Shown: positions 26,557 through 36,032 of the stretch, one piece after another
How positions within the stretch are numbered: the first letter of the stretch is position 1
Layout: each line of letters starts with the position of its first letter
Assembly: GCF_020866845.1 (NCBI RefSeq)
Contig: NZ_CP086594.1
Location: 1,116,001-1,180,000, forward strand
Length of the DNA stretch: 64,000 nt
Direction of reading: 5' to 3'
DNA from: Sphingomonas radiodurans
GTDB taxonomy: Bacteria > Pseudomonadota > Alphaproteobacteria > Sphingomonadales > Sphingomonadaceae
The notes under the pieces: model-generated
The model's input: the letters and a program-made list of their open reading frames with translations, nothing else
Database searches by the model: none
What the model was told of the DNA's origin: nothing
Translations under genes and position numbers: made by a program

Positions 26557-26561
26557 TCCTT
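26557..26561 (-). promoter_or_regulatory. Shine-Dalgarno sequence deciding the RNase J start
   Basis: AAGGA on the minus strand, followed by 8 bases and then ATT (26548-26546). It is the only good ribosome-binding site near the conserved N-terminus, and supports starting at ATT. Confidence 0.6.
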
Positions 26562-26565
26562 AGTC

Positions 26566-26764
26566 GTCATCCCGGCATACGCCAGGATTGCGGGCGGCCT
26601 GCGCACGCCACGCGATGTCTGGCCTCGTGTCTGGGCGAGGCCGTTCCCCAATTCTTGTCGCCATTCCGGATGCAATCCAAATCCGCTCGCCCGCATGCGC
26701 GCCCGTTTAACGGGTGCGTTGAAACATCGGGCGGGCATGGACGCCGGGGCTGGCCCGGCATGAC
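26566..26764. repeat. Family D long inverted repeat
   Basis: About 199 bases bounded by GTCATCCCGG and CCGGCATGAC (one mismatch when paired), between coaX and the RNase J gene. It separates these two co-directional genes by an unusually long gap for this operon, and contains no convincing gene. Confidence 0.65.
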
Positions 26765-26782
26765 GATCGTCTGAAAGCTATG

Positions 26783-27568
26783 TCACCCGGCGATATGGGC
26801 ACGTTCCCACATGATCGCCAGCCCCTGGATCGTGAGATCCGGTTCGATCGCGTCGAACACGTCGGTATGCTGTTCGAACAACGTCGCCAGCCCACCCGTC
26901 GCAATCACCTTGGCCGGGCGCCCGATCTCGGCCTTCATCCGCCCGACCAGCCCCTCGATCATCGCAATATAGCCCCAGTAGATGCCGATGTTCATCTGAT
27001 CGACCGTGTTGCGGCCGATCACGCTGAGATTATCCTTCGGCGCTTCGATCGCGATCCGCGGCAGCTTCGCGGCGGCGTTGACCAGCGCGTCGAGCGACAG
27101 GTTGATCCCCGGTGCGATTATCCCGCCCTTGTAGGCGCCGTTGAAGTCCGACACGTCGAGCGTCGTCGCTGTGCCAAAATCGATGACGATCAGGTCGCCC
27201 GGGTGCAGCGCATGCGCCGCGATCGTGTTGACGGCGCGGTCTGCGCCAAGGCTCTGCGGCTCGTCCACATCGAGCGGAACGCCCCATTCCACCGGCGGGC
27301 GGCCCGCAATCAGCGCCTGCGTGCCGAAATACTTCTGCGACAGCACTTCAAGGTTGTGCAGCGCGCGCGGGACGACGGTGGATACGATCACGGCGTCCAC
27401 CTGCTTGCGCTCATATCCCTCCAGCGCCAGCAACTGGCTAAGCCACACGGCATATTCATCCGCGGTGCGGCGTGGGTCGGTCGCAATGCGCCAGCGCGCC
27501 TTGATCTCGCGCCCGTCCACCAGGGCGAAGACGATGTTGGTATTCCCCGCGTCGACAGCGAGCAGCAT
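26783..27568 (-). CDS. coaX: Type III pantothenate kinase
   Basis: CoaX phosphorylates pantothenate, the first step of coenzyme A synthesis, in the cytoplasm. It belongs to the ASKHA kinase fold. The 261-residue protein has the phosphate loop DAGNTN at residues 6-11, GADRAVN in the middle, and DFGTATT for the second nucleotide-binding strand. Length and motifs fit the type III family, which needs a monovalent cation. The ATG at 27568 is the family start ([11 protein letters not shown]). It lies 14 bases after the birA stop, the usual alphaproteobacterial order birA-coaX-rnj. Confidence 0.95.
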   Translation of the reverse strand: MLLAVDAGNTNIVFALVDGREIKARWRIATDPRRTADEYAVWLSQLLALEGYERKQVDAVIVSTVVPRALHNLEVLSQKYFGTQALIAGRPPVEWGVPLDVDEPQSLGADRAVNTIAAHALHPGDLIVIDFGTATTLDVSDFNGAYKGGIIAPGINLSLDALVNAAAKLPRIAIEAPKDNLSVIGRNTVDQMNIGIYWGYIAMIEGLVGRMKAEIGRPAKVIATGGLATLFEQHTDVFDAIEPDLTIQGLAIMWERAHIAG

Positions 27569-27582
27569 GGTTCTCCCCTCCC

Positions 27583-28287
27583 CTAGACCAGGAATACGTC
27601 GGCGGCATGGATGACATGCATGGTGCCATCCGCCAAGCGCAGCCGCAGCGCGCCGTCCGCCGCCAGCCCGCCAAACGCGCCGGTCAGCGACGTGCCATCC
27701 GCCAGATTGGCGGTCAGCGGGGTGCCGGGCGGATGCGCCTGTGCCTCCCACCGCGCGACGACAGGAGCCAAGCCCTGCTGCCGCCAGATTGCGTGCCATC
27801 GCGCGAACTCGGCCGCGAGATGCTCGCACAACTCGCCCGCGGAGTGGATCCACAGCCGCCCGGCAAGGCTCGCCGTCACCCGACCTTCAATCGAGGGATG
27901 GCTCGCGAGATTGACCCCGAACCCCGCCACGATCGCATCGCCGCTACGCTCGAGCAGGATGCCGGCCAGCTTCGCGCCGTCGAGCAACAGGTCGTTGGGC
28001 CATTTGATCGTCACCGCCGGGCAGCCGAGCGTGCCGATCGTGTCGGCCAGCGCTACGGCGCAGACGAGCGCCAGCGACGCAGGCGACGGATCATTCGCGC
28101 GGACACGCACCAAGGTACTCGCGTAGAGGTTGCCGACTGGCGAACTCCACGATCGTCCCTGCCGCCCGCGCCCAGCCGTCTGCCGCTCGGCGCGAAGCCA
28201 GACACCTTCCTCAGCCCCGTCCGCGGCCAGCGCAAGCAAGTCTGCGTTGGTCGATCCAGTCTCCGCGACGGTCAGGATGCGTGTCAG
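27583..28287 (-). CDS. birA: Biotin--[acetyl-CoA-carboxylase] ligase, probable CTG start
   Basis: This ligase makes biotinyl-AMP and attaches biotin to the carrier subunit of acetyl-CoA carboxylase. The catalytic domain is clear: [30 protein letters not shown] (biotin and ATP site), [18 protein letters not shown] and GFGVNL, then a short C-terminal beta domain. There is no N-terminal DNA-binding domain, so it is a monofunctional ligase. The conserved TGSTN precedes the first standard start (TTG, 28239). In frame above it there is no ATG, GTG or TTG, but a CTG at 28285-28287 overlaps the nuoN stop as CTGA, just as ATGA or GTGA couple other genes of this operon. I therefore place the start there (234 residues). 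Confidence 0.9.
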   Translation of the reverse strand: MTRILTVAETGSTNADLLALAADGAEEGVWLRAERQTAGRGRQGRSWSSPVGNLYASTLVRVRANDPSPASLALVCAVALADTIGTLGCPAVTIKWPNDLLLDGAKLAGILLERSGDAIVAGFGVNLASHPSIEGRVTASLAGRLWIHSAGELCEHLAAEFARWHAIWRQQGLAPVVARWEAQAHPPGTPLTANLADGTSLTGAFGGLAADGALRLRLADGTMHVIHAADVFLV

Positions 28288-29741
28288 AACAGCGCTCTTG
28301 CCGCAGCCATCGACCAGCCACCGAGCAGCGGGATCGCAAGATAGCCGAGCGGCGACACGGCCACCGCGGCGACGGCGATCATGCCGCCTTCGAGCCGGTC
28401 ACCCGCGCCGAGCGGCTCACCGGGCTCGTCGAAGTACATCGTCTTGATGACGCGCAGATAGTAATAAGCGCCGATCACGCTCGCCGCGATGCCGACCACC
28501 GCCAGCGGGAACAGTCCCGCGCGCACCGCCGCATCGAACACCGCGAACTTCGCCCAGAAACCGAACAGCGGCGGGATTCCCGCCAGGCTGAACATAAAGA
28601 TCGCCAACGCCGCCGCGAGCGCCGGACGCGTCCGCGACAGGCCGGAAAGCGCGGAAACGGATTCGAGAGGCTGGCCGGTCGCATCGCGCATCTGCAGCAC
28701 GACGAGGAAGCTGCCGAGCGTCATCGCGACGTAAATCGCCATATACGTCAGCACCGCCGCGACGCCCTCGGGCGTCCCGGCCGCAAGGCCGATCAGCGCG
28801 AAACCGACGTTGTTGATTGACGAATACGCAAGCAGGCGCTTGATGTTGCTCTGGCCGATCGCGGCGACCGCGCCGAAGATGATCGACGCCAGCGCGGCGA
28901 AGATCACGATCTGCCGCCACTGCCCCTCTGCCGGCCCCATCGCCTCGATCGCGACACGCGCCGCCAGCCCCATCGCCGCGACCTTCGGCGCCGAGGCGAA
29001 GAACGCCGTCACAGGCGTTGGCGCGCCTTCGTACACATCCGGCGTCCACATGTGGAACGGCACCGCGCTGATCTTGAACGCGAGACCCGCGAACACGAAG
29101 ACGAGGCCGAACAGTAGCCCGATCGACTTGGCATCACCCGTCAGCGTCGCCCCGGCATAAGCCCCCGCCACCTCGTCGAACAAGGTCGATCCAGTGAAGC
29201 CATAGACCAAGCTGATGCCATAAAGCAGGATGCCGCTCGCGAGCGCGCCGAGCACGAAATACTTCAGCCCCGCCTCTGCCGACCGCGCATCCTGTCGCAT
29301 GAAGCTCGCGAGCACGTACGCCGCGAGGCTCTGCAGCTCGAGCCCGATGTACAGCGTCAGCAAGTCGCCCGCCGATACCATGATGCCCATGCCGATCGCC
29401 GACAGCAGGATCAGCACCGGATACTCCGGCCGAAGATCGTCACCCGAGGTGCGCTCGAAGAAGCTCGGCGCCAGCAGGATCGACACCGCCGCCGCAACGT
29501 AGATCAGCACCTTGGTAAAGCCGGCAAAAGCATCGGCACGATACATGCCGTCGAACGCGGCGCCGCCCGTCGTCGCCGGCCCGATCAGCGCCAGGCACGC
29601 CCCGCCCAGCACGGCAACCGCCGTCCACGACGCGAGCCGCGTCGCCGATGGGGCCCAGGCGGAAACGATCATCAGCGCCAGCGCACCGAGCGCCAGCACG
29701 ACCTCGGGCAAGGTCATCGCGATCTGCGATGCATAGTCCAT
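28284..29741 (-). CDS. nuoN: NADH-quinone oxidoreductase subunit N
   Basis: One of the three antiporter-like proton-pumping subunits in the membrane arm of complex I. The 485-residue protein has about 14 transmembrane helices. The family core is seen in LELQSLAAYVLASFMRQD (with the conserved Glu), the broken-helix region and Lys of SAVPFHMWTPDVYEGAPTPV, and KRLLAYSSINNVGF. The start ATG overlaps the nuoM stop by one base (TGATG), and its stop overlaps birA. Last of the fourteen nuo genes. Confidence 0.97.
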   Translation of the reverse strand: MDYASQIAMTLPEVVLALGALALMIVSAWAPSATRLASWTAVAVLGGACLALIGPATTGGAAFDGMYRADAFAGFTKVLIYVAAAVSILLAPSFFERTSGDDLRPEYPVLILLSAIGMGIMVSAGDLLTLYIGLELQSLAAYVLASFMRQDARSAEAGLKYFVLGALASGILLYGISLVYGFTGSTLFDEVAGAYAGATLTGDAKSIGLLFGLVFVFAGLAFKISAVPFHMWTPDVYEGAPTPVTAFFASAPKVAAMGLAARVAIEAMGPAEGQWRQIVIFAALASIIFGAVAAIGQSNIKRLLAYSSINNVGFALIGLAAGTPEGVAAVLTYMAIYVAMTLGSFLVVLQMRDATGQPLESVSALSGLSRTRPALAAALAIFMFSLAGIPPLFGFWAKFAVFDAAVRAGLFPLAVVGIAASVIGAYYYLRVIKTMYFDEPGEPLGAGDRLEGGMIAVAAVAVSPLGYLAIPLLGGWSMAAARALF

Positions 29742-31294
29742 CAGTGCGCCTTTCCGGGGGCGGTTACATGTGCCGCGCTTTCGGCATGCGCGGCCGGGAT
29801 GATCCCGGTGCCGGGCGTCGGCAGCGAGTCACCGACAGGCCGCGCTCGCTCGATCCGCGCGAGCAGCCGCGCCGTATCGGCGCGCATCGGCGCGAGGAAG
29901 CTTTCGGGATAAATGCCCATCCACAGCACCACCGCCGCGATCGGCGCGAGCAGCCACAGCTCGCGGCTCGACAGATCCGACATCGCGCGCACCTCTTCCG
30001 ACTTGATCTCGCCGAACACGACGCGACGATACAGGTACAGCATATACGCCGCACCCAGGATGATCCCCGTGGTACAAAGCAGCGCGATCGTGGTCGACAC
30101 CTGATACGCGCCCATCAGCGCCAGCAATTCGCCAACGAAATTGCTCGTGCCGGGCAGGCCGACCGAGGCCATCGTAAACAACAGGAACAGGATCGCATAA
30201 CGCGGCATGTTGATCGCAAGGCCACCGTAACGCGCGATCTCGCGCGTGTGCAGCCGATCGTAGATCACGCCGACGCACAGGAACAACGCGCCCGAGACGA
30301 GCCCGTGGCCGAGCATCACCATCATCGCGCCCTCGATGCCCTGAGCATTGAACGCGAACAGCCCGATCGTCACGATCGCCATATGCGCGACCGACGAATA
30401 GGCGATCAGCTTCTTCATGTCGGACTGCACCAGGGCGACGAGGCTAGTGTAGATCACCGCCACCGCGCTGAGCCCGAACACCAGCCACACTAGCGACGCG
30501 GACGCCTCGGGGAACATCGGCAGGCTGAAGCGCAGGAAGCCGTAGCCGCCGAGCTTCAGCAGCACGCCGGCGAGGATCACCGAACCCGCAGTCGGCGCCT
30601 GCACGTGCGCGTCGGGGAGCCATGTATGGACCGGCCACATCGGCATCTTCACCGCGAACGAGGCGAAGAAGGCCAGCCACAACCACGTCTGCACATCCGC
30701 CGGGAAGTCGTACGCCATCAGCACCGGGATCGACGTCGTGTCCGCCGCGATGCTCATGTAGAGCATGGCAATGAACATCAGCAGCGAGCCGAGCAGCGTG
30801 TACAGGAAGAACTTGTACGACGCGTAGATCCGGTTCGCGCCACCCCAGATGCCGATGATCAGATACATCGGGATCAGGCCGGCTTCGAAAAATATGTAGA
30901 ACAGGAAGATATCCTGCGCCGCGAAGGTGCCGATCATCAGCACTTCGGTCAGCAGGAACGCCGACATATATTCCGGCACGCGCTTCTCGATCGCCTGCCA
31001 AGATGCGCCGATGCAGATCGGCATCAGGAACACGCTGAGCGCAATCAGCAGCAGCGCATAGCCGTCGATGCCGAGCGCCCAGGCGAACCGCCCGAACACC
31101 GGGGCATATTCCACGAACTGCCACTGCGCGCCGCCGATGTCGAAGCTGAGCCACAGGATCACGCCAAGCGCGAGATCGGCCAGCGTCGCACCTAGCGCGA
31201 GCCAGCGCGCACCCTGCGGCGACAGGAACAGGCACACGACGGCTGCAATCGCCGGAATCGCGAGCATGAGCGAAAGAATGGGAAAGGAAGTCAC
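29741..31294 (-). CDS. nuoM: NADH-quinone oxidoreductase subunit M
   Basis: A proton-pumping, antiporter-like subunit of complex I with about 14 transmembrane helices, 517 residues. Key motifs are FYIFFEAGLIPMYLIIGIWG (with the conserved Glu), KMPMWPVHTWLPDAHVQAPT (broken helix) and KKLIAYSSVAHMAIVTIG. It begins with GTG at 31294. The final 50 residues are a hydrophilic tail. It lies 34 bases after nuoL and overlaps nuoN by one base. Confidence 0.97.
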   Translation of the reverse strand: MTSFPILSLMLAIPAIAAVVCLFLSPQGARWLALGATLADLALGVILWLSFDIGGAQWQFVEYAPVFGRFAWALGIDGYALLLIALSVFLMPICIGASWQAIEKRVPEYMSAFLLTEVLMIGTFAAQDIFLFYIFFEAGLIPMYLIIGIWGGANRIYASYKFFLYTLLGSLLMFIAMLYMSIAADTTSIPVLMAYDFPADVQTWLWLAFFASFAVKMPMWPVHTWLPDAHVQAPTAGSVILAGVLLKLGGYGFLRFSLPMFPEASASLVWLVFGLSAVAVIYTSLVALVQSDMKKLIAYSSVAHMAIVTIGLFAFNAQGIEGAMMVMLGHGLVSGALFLCVGVIYDRLHTREIARYGGLAINMPRYAILFLLFTMASVGLPGTSNFVGELLALMGAYQVSTTIALLCTTGIILGAAYMLYLYRRVVFGEIKSEEVRAMSDLSSRELWLLAPIAAVVLWMGIYPESFLAPMRADTARLLARIERARPVGDSLPTPGTGIIPAAHAESAAHVTAPGKAH

Positions 31295-31328
31295 AAGCTC
31301 AGCCCGAACGGTGTGAAGGTGGACCGGA

Positions 31329-33404
31329 TCATCCTGCGATCACCCAGGTGGCCGCGGCGGTGAGGCCGATCAGCATCACGAAGGCATAGGTATAGACATA
31401 GCCCGTCTGCACACGACCCGCGAGCCGGCTCGACTGCGCCACGACCCAGGCCGATCCGTTCGGCCCCAGCCGATCGATCGTCCCCTCGTCACCGGTGTGC
31501 CACAGCAACCGGCCGAGCGCGAAGGCGGGGCGGACGAACAGCAAGTGATACAGTTCGTCGAAATACCATTTGTGGGCGACGAAATTGTAGATGACGTCGA
31601 ACGTTGCGGTGAAGCGCGCCGGAATGTCGGTCCGCCAAATGTACGCCATCCACGCGACCGCAAGGCCGATCAGCATCACGATCGTCGCGGCGAGCTTCAC
31701 CAGCAATGGCACCTCGTGCATTTCGTGCATCAGATGCTCGTCGAACGCGATCGACCCGCGCCAGAACGCCTCGCCCGCCTCGGGCTCGATGAACCAGTGG
31801 TTGAACACGAAGCCCGCGAACACCGCACCGACCGACAGCACGATCAGCGGGATCAGCATCGGCAACGGGCTTTCGTGCGGATGGTACCCCGCCGTGCCCG
31901 TCGGCACCTGGTCGGCACCGGCCGCATGCGCGTGCGGCGAATGGCCTGCGTCCTCGGTGGCCGGATCATCATGCGCGTGCGCGTCATGGCCGTGGCCGTG
32001 CGCATCATGGACCGCGTGCTGGATGTGCTCTGATCCGGCCCAGCGCGGCTTGCCCCAGAAGGTCAGGAACATCAGCCGCCACGAATAGAAGCTCGTCAGC
32101 AGCGCCGCGATCGTGCCGACCCAGAAGGCGCCCTGCCCACGGCCCGAAGCCCAGGCCACTTCGAGGATCGCATCCTTCGAATGATAGCCCGCGAATCCGC
32201 CGAGGCCGTAGATGCCGACGCCAGTGATCGCGAGCGTGCCCAGCAGCATCGCCCAGAATGTGATCGGGATATGCTTACGCAGCCCACCGTAGAAGCGCAT
32301 ATCCTGCTCGTGGTGCATCGCATGGATCACCGATCCGGCACCCAGGAACAGCAGCGCCTTGAAGAAGGCGTGCGTGAACAGGTGGAACATCGCCGCGCCA
32401 TAGGCGCCGACGCCCGCGGCGAAGAACATGTAGCCGAGCTGCGAACAGGTCGAATAGGCGATCACGCGTTTGATATCGGTCTGCGTCGTACCGATCGTCG
32501 CCGCGAAGATGCAGGTCGCAGCGCCGACACCCGTCACAACCGCCAGCGCGGTCGGCGAGGTTTCGAACATTGGCGACAGGCGGCAGACCATGAACACGCC
32601 AGCGGTGACCATAGTCGCGGCATGGATTAGCGCCGACACCGGGGTCGGGCCCTCCATCGCGTCGGGCAGCCAGGTGTGCAGGCCGAGCTGCGCGGACTTG
32701 CCCATCGCGCCGACGAACAGCAACAGACACAGCACCGTCATCGTATCGAAGCGTGCACCGAGGAAGCCGATCGTCGATCCGGCCATCTCCGGCGCCATAC
32801 GCAGGATCTCGGGGATCGAGACGGTATCGAATACCAGATAGGTGCCGAAGATGCCGAGCATGAAGCCAAGGTCGCCGACGCGGTTGACGACGAACGCCTT
32901 GATTGCCGCGGCATTCGCGCTCGGCTTCTTGAACCAGAAGCCGATCAGCAGATAGCTCGCGAGCCCGACGCCTTCCCAACCGAAAAACATCTGAATCAGA
33001 TTGTCCGCCGTCACCAGCATCAGCATCGCGAAGGTGAACAGCGAGAGATACGCGAAGAACCGCGGCTGATCCGGATCCTCGTCCATATAGCCCCAGCTAT
33101 ACAAATGGACGAGCGCCGAAACGCTGGTGATCACCACGAGCATGACGCTGGTCAACGCATCGACGCGCAGCGCCCAGGATACGTCAAAGCTGCCGGAGGT
33201 CATGAAGTGCAGCACCGGTGTCACCGATGCCGAGAGGCCGCCGGTCATGAAACCGATGAAGATCGGCCACGACAGCGCGCACGCGATGAACAGCGCGCCA
33301 GTGGTGATGCCCTTGGCGGCGACATTGCCCAGCGAACGATTGCCGAGCCCGGCGACGATCGCGGCGAGCAGCGGCAGGAAGACGATGAAGGATATCGAAG
33401 TCAC
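31329..33404 (-). CDS. nuoL: NADH-quinone oxidoreductase subunit L
   Basis: The distal proton-pumping subunit of complex I, which also carries the long lateral helix. It has 691 residues and 15-16 helices. Motifs: [39 protein letters not shown] and [16 protein letters not shown]. After about residue 455 there is a soluble loop very rich in His ([15 protein letters not shown], then [13 protein letters not shown]) before the last helices. Such a loop could bind metal ions; I do not know how common it is. GTG start at 33404, 7 bases after the nuoK stop. Confidence 0.97.
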   Translation of the reverse strand: MTSISFIVFLPLLAAIVAGLGNRSLGNVAAKGITTGALFIACALSWPIFIGFMTGGLSASVTPVLHFMTSGSFDVSWALRVDALTSVMLVVITSVSALVHLYSWGYMDEDPDQPRFFAYLSLFTFAMLMLVTADNLIQMFFGWEGVGLASYLLIGFWFKKPSANAAAIKAFVVNRVGDLGFMLGIFGTYLVFDTVSIPEILRMAPEMAGSTIGFLGARFDTMTVLCLLLFVGAMGKSAQLGLHTWLPDAMEGPTPVSALIHAATMVTAGVFMVCRLSPMFETSPTALAVVTGVGAATCIFAATIGTTQTDIKRVIAYSTCSQLGYMFFAAGVGAYGAAMFHLFTHAFFKALLFLGAGSVIHAMHHEQDMRFYGGLRKHIPITFWAMLLGTLAITGVGIYGLGGFAGYHSKDAILEVAWASGRGQGAFWVGTIAALLTSFYSWRLMFLTFWGKPRWAGSEHIQHAVHDAHGHGHDAHAHDDPATEDAGHSPHAHAAGADQVPTGTAGYHPHESPLPMLIPLIVLSVGAVFAGFVFNHWFIEPEAGEAFWRGSIAFDEHLMHEMHEVPLLVKLAATIVMLIGLAVAWMAYIWRTDIPARFTATFDVIYNFVAHKWYFDELYHLLFVRPAFALGRLLWHTGDEGTIDRLGPNGSAWVVAQSSRLAGRVQTGYVYTYAFVMLIGLTAAATWVIAG

Positions 33405-33411
33405 AGGTCGG

Positions 33412-33726
33412 TCAGCCCTTCATCCGGCTGGGATCATCGACCGAGATCGAGCCCCGGCCGCGGAAGAAGATGACGAGGATCGCGAGCCCGATCGCTGCCT
33501 CGCCCGCGGCGACGGTCAGCACGAACATCGCGAACACCTGGCCGACGAGGTCGTTCAGCGCCGCGCTGAACGCGACGAGATTGATGTTCACTGCCAGAAG
33601 GATCAATTCAATCGCCATCAAGATGACGATGATGTTCTTGCGGTTCAGGAAGATGCCCAGCACGCCCATCGTGAACAGCAGTGCCGCCACGACGAGATAG
33701 TGGATGAGCCCGATCTGCGCGTTCAC
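33412..33726 (-). CDS. nuoK: NADH-quinone oxidoreductase subunit K
   Basis: A small membrane subunit of complex I (104 residues, three helices) with the two conserved membrane glutamates: one in [16 protein letters not shown], the other in [15 protein letters not shown]. These belong to the proton path. It starts with GTG at 33726, overlapping the nuoJ stop as GTGA. Confidence 0.96.
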   Translation of the reverse strand: MNAQIGLIHYLVVAALLFTMGVLGIFLNRKNIIVILMAIELILLAVNINLVAFSAALNDLVGQVFAMFVLTVAAGEAAIGLAILVIFFRGRGSISVDDPSRMKG

Positions 33727-34334
33727 AGCTGCACTCCCTGGCCTATCTCGGGCCGCATGTTGCGCGTGGCATCCTGCGGCCGGCGCGCGACCTGGCTCGC
33801 GACGTTCTGCGGGCGGACACCCTGGCGCTGGCGATGCGTCAGGACGATCGCGCCGATCATCGCGACGAGCAGCACAAGCCCCGCCCCTTCGAACACGAAC
33901 AAATAGCGCGTGTAGAGCAGCTGCCCGATCGCCTCGATGTTCGGCACCGTCGGATCGACTGGCGCGCCGCGGCGTGCAAGGTCGACCCCGCCCGCGCTCC
34001 ATGCGCCGACCGCGATCAGAATCTCGCACACCAGCGCTACGGCGAGCACCAGCCCGATGCCGAAGTAACGCACCACGCCTGCACGCATCTCGGCAAAGTC
34101 GATATCGAGCATCATCACGACGAACAGGAACAGCACCGCGACCGCGCCGACATAGACGATCACGAGCAGCATCGCGATGAACTCGGCGCCGACGAGCACC
34201 ATCAGCCCGGCGGCGTTGAAGAACGCGAGGATCAGCCACAGCACGCTGTGCACAGGGTTGCGCGACGCGATCGTCATCGCGCCCGACACGAGCACGACGA
34301 CCGCAAAGATGTAGAAGGCGATGGCTTGGATCAT
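33723..34334 (-). CDS. nuoJ: NADH-quinone oxidoreductase subunit J
   Basis: A membrane subunit of complex I with five helices, 203 residues. [20 protein letters not shown] is the conserved third-helix segment, which contains the pi-bulge involved in coupling. The C-terminal 40 residues after the last helix are basic and hydrophilic. The ribosome-binding site (GGAGGA, 4 bases before ATG) is the terminal part of the family B repeat between nuoI and nuoJ, so the repeat has become part of the translation signal. Confidence 0.95.
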   Translation of the reverse strand: MIQAIAFYIFAVVVLVSGAMTIASRNPVHSVLWLILAFFNAAGLMVLVGAEFIAMLLVIVYVGAVAVLFLFVVMMLDIDFAEMRAGVVRYFGIGLVLAVALVCEILIAVGAWSAGGVDLARRGAPVDPTVPNIEAIGQLLYTRYLFVFEGAGLVLLVAMIGAIVLTHRQRQGVRPQNVASQVARRPQDATRNMRPEIGQGVQL

Positions 34335-34338
34335 GCGG

Positions 34339-34344
34339 TCCTCC
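34339..34344 (-). promoter_or_regulatory. nuoJ Shine-Dalgarno sequence supplied by a repeat
   Basis: On the minus strand the end of the family B repeat reads GGGGAGGA, then CCGC, then the nuoJ ATG. No other ribosome-binding sequence is visible. Confidence 0.65.
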
Positions 34345-34467
34345 CCGGAACGGGGAGGGGGACCATGCGCAGCATGGTGGAGGGGGCGTGCGGCAGGCGG
34401 TGCGCTCGCGGCGCGCCCCCTCCACCACGAGCTACGCTCGCGGTCCCCCTCCCCGTACCGGGGAGGA
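34339..34467. repeat. Family B palindromic repeat, copy 2, inside the nuo operon
   Basis: A 129-base element from TCCTCCCC to GGGGAGGA with inner arms GGGGGACC...GGTCCCCC and GGAGGGGGCG...CGCCCCCTCC. It separates nuoI from nuoJ by 162 bases in an operon where other gaps are mostly -26 to +34. A long hairpin here could attenuate transcription or stabilise the upstream half of the mRNA. Confidence 0.88.
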
Positions 34468-34496
34468 TCGAAATGTTGTGAATCATCGCGCGCCGC

Positions 34497-34982
34497 CTAT
34501 CGATATGCGGCATCGGCGGCAATGTTCGCCGCGATCGCGCGCTCCCATCGGTCGCCATTGTCCAGCAGCTTGGCCTTGTCGTAGATCAGCTCTTCGCGCG
34601 TCTCGGTCGAATATTCGAGGTTCGGCCCTTCGACGATCGCGTCCACCGGGCAGGCCTCCTGGCACAGCCCACAGAAGATGCACTTCGTCATGTCGATGTC
34701 GTAGCGCGTCGTGCGGCGGCTGCCGTCGTCGCGCGGCTCGGCCTCGATCGTGATCGCGAGCGCCGGGCAGACGGCCTCGCACAATTTGCACGCGATGCAG
34801 CGCTCCTCGCCGTTCGGGTAGCGGCGCAGCGCATGTTCACCACGGAACCGCGGGCTGAGCGGGTTGCGCTCGAACGGATAGTTGATCGTCGCCTTGGGCT
34901 TGAAGAAGTACCGCAAGGTCAGCGCGTGCGCCTTCAGAAACTCCCAGAGCGTGAAAGCCTTGATCGTCGAAGCGATGGACAT
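34497..34982 (-). CDS. nuoI: NADH-quinone oxidoreductase subunit I
   Basis: An 8Fe ferredoxin-like subunit in the peripheral arm of complex I. It holds clusters N6a and N6b, which pass electrons towards N2. The 161-residue protein has the two CxxCxxCxxxCP motifs, [13 protein letters not shown] and [13 protein letters not shown], and an amphipathic N-terminus. It begins 2 bases after the nuoH stop. The family B repeat follows it. Confidence 0.97.
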   Translation of the reverse strand: MSIASTIKAFTLWEFLKAHALTLRYFFKPKATINYPFERNPLSPRFRGEHALRRYPNGEERCIACKLCEAVCPALAITIEAEPRDDGSRRTTRYDIDMTKCIFCGLCQEACPVDAIVEGPNLEYSTETREELIYDKAKLLDNGDRWERAIAANIAADAAYR

Positions 34983-34984
34983 CG

Positions 34985-36031
34985 TCAGATTCCTACCCGG
35001 TCGAGCATCAGGACGCCGGACACGAGGAACACCCAGAACAGCGAGAGCGGCAGGAAGATCTTCCAGCCGAGCCGCATCAGCTGATCATAACGATACCGCG
35101 GCACGGTCGCCTTGACCCAGCTGAACAGGAAAAAGAAAAACAGGATCTTGGCGAACAGCCAGATGATCCCGGGAACGGCGTACAGCGGCGCCCAATCGAG
35201 CGGCGGCAGATAGCCGCCAAAGAACAGCGTCGCGTTCAGCGTGCACATCAGCAGCACGTTGGCATATTCGCCGAGCCAGTAGAGCGCGAAGCTCATCGAC
35301 GAATATTCGGTCTGGTAACCGGCGACGAGCTCGCTCTCCGCCTCGGTCATGTCGAACGGCGCGCGCTGCGTTTCCGCCAGCGACGAGATGAAGAACACTA
35401 CTGCCATCGGGAAGAGCAACGGGTTCAGGAAGAAGCCGTTGATCGGCGTGTTCAGCACGCCGCGCTGCGCCTCGACGATCGCGGTGAGGTTGAACGATCC
35501 CGCCCACATCACGATCGAAACCAACACGAAGCCGATCGCAACTTCATAACTCACCATCTGCGCCGCAGCGCGAATGGCGGAGAAGAACGGATATTTCGAG
35601 TTCGATGCCCAGCCCGCGAGGATGATGCCGTACACACCCAGCGACGAGGCCGCGAGGATGTAGAGCAGCCCGACGTTGATGTCGGCCAGCACCACGCCGA
35701 GATCGAACGGCACGACCGCCCAAACGATCAGCGCGACGGTAAAAGTGATAATCGGCGCGAGCAGGAACAGGCCGCGGTTCGCCGCGCTCGGGATGATGGT
35801 CTCCTGCAGGAACACCTTCAGCCCGTCGGCGAACGACTGCAGCAGCCCGAACGGCCCGACGACGTTCGGCCCACGCCGCAGCGCCATTGCCGCCCAGATC
35901 TTGCGATCGGCATAAATGATCATCGCCACCGCCAGCATCAGCGGAAACGCGATGACGAGGATGCCGATCAGCGTGGCAAGGAACCACGCCCAGCCATAAT
36001 CCATGCCGTAGGAGGTGAAGAACTGCGTCAT
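34985..36031 (-). CDS. nuoH: NADH-quinone oxidoreductase subunit H
   Basis: The membrane subunit that forms most of the quinone chamber and links the peripheral arm to the proton path. It has 348 residues and eight helices. Conserved segments include [21 protein letters not shown], split here as the amphipathic helix and loop, then [20 protein letters not shown] with its row of acidic residues, and the C-terminal [13 protein letters not shown]. The start at 36031 (MTQFFTSYG) follows the nuoG stop by one base; an upstream in-frame start would overlap nuoG. Confidence 0.97.
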   Translation of the reverse strand: MTQFFTSYGMDYGWAWFLATLIGILVIAFPLMLAVAMIIYADRKIWAAMALRRGPNVVGPFGLLQSFADGLKVFLQETIIPSAANRGLFLLAPIITFTVALIVWAVVPFDLGVVLADINVGLLYILAASSLGVYGIILAGWASNSKYPFFSAIRAAAQMVSYEVAIGFVLVSIVMWAGSFNLTAIVEAQRGVLNTPINGFFLNPLLFPMAVVFFISSLAETQRAPFDMTEAESELVAGYQTEYSSMSFALYWLGEYANVLLMCTLNATLFFGGYLPPLDWAPLYAVPGIIWLFAKILFFFFLFSWVKATVPRYRYDQLMRLGWKIFLPLSLFWVFLVSGVLMLDRVGI

Positions 36032-36032
36032 A

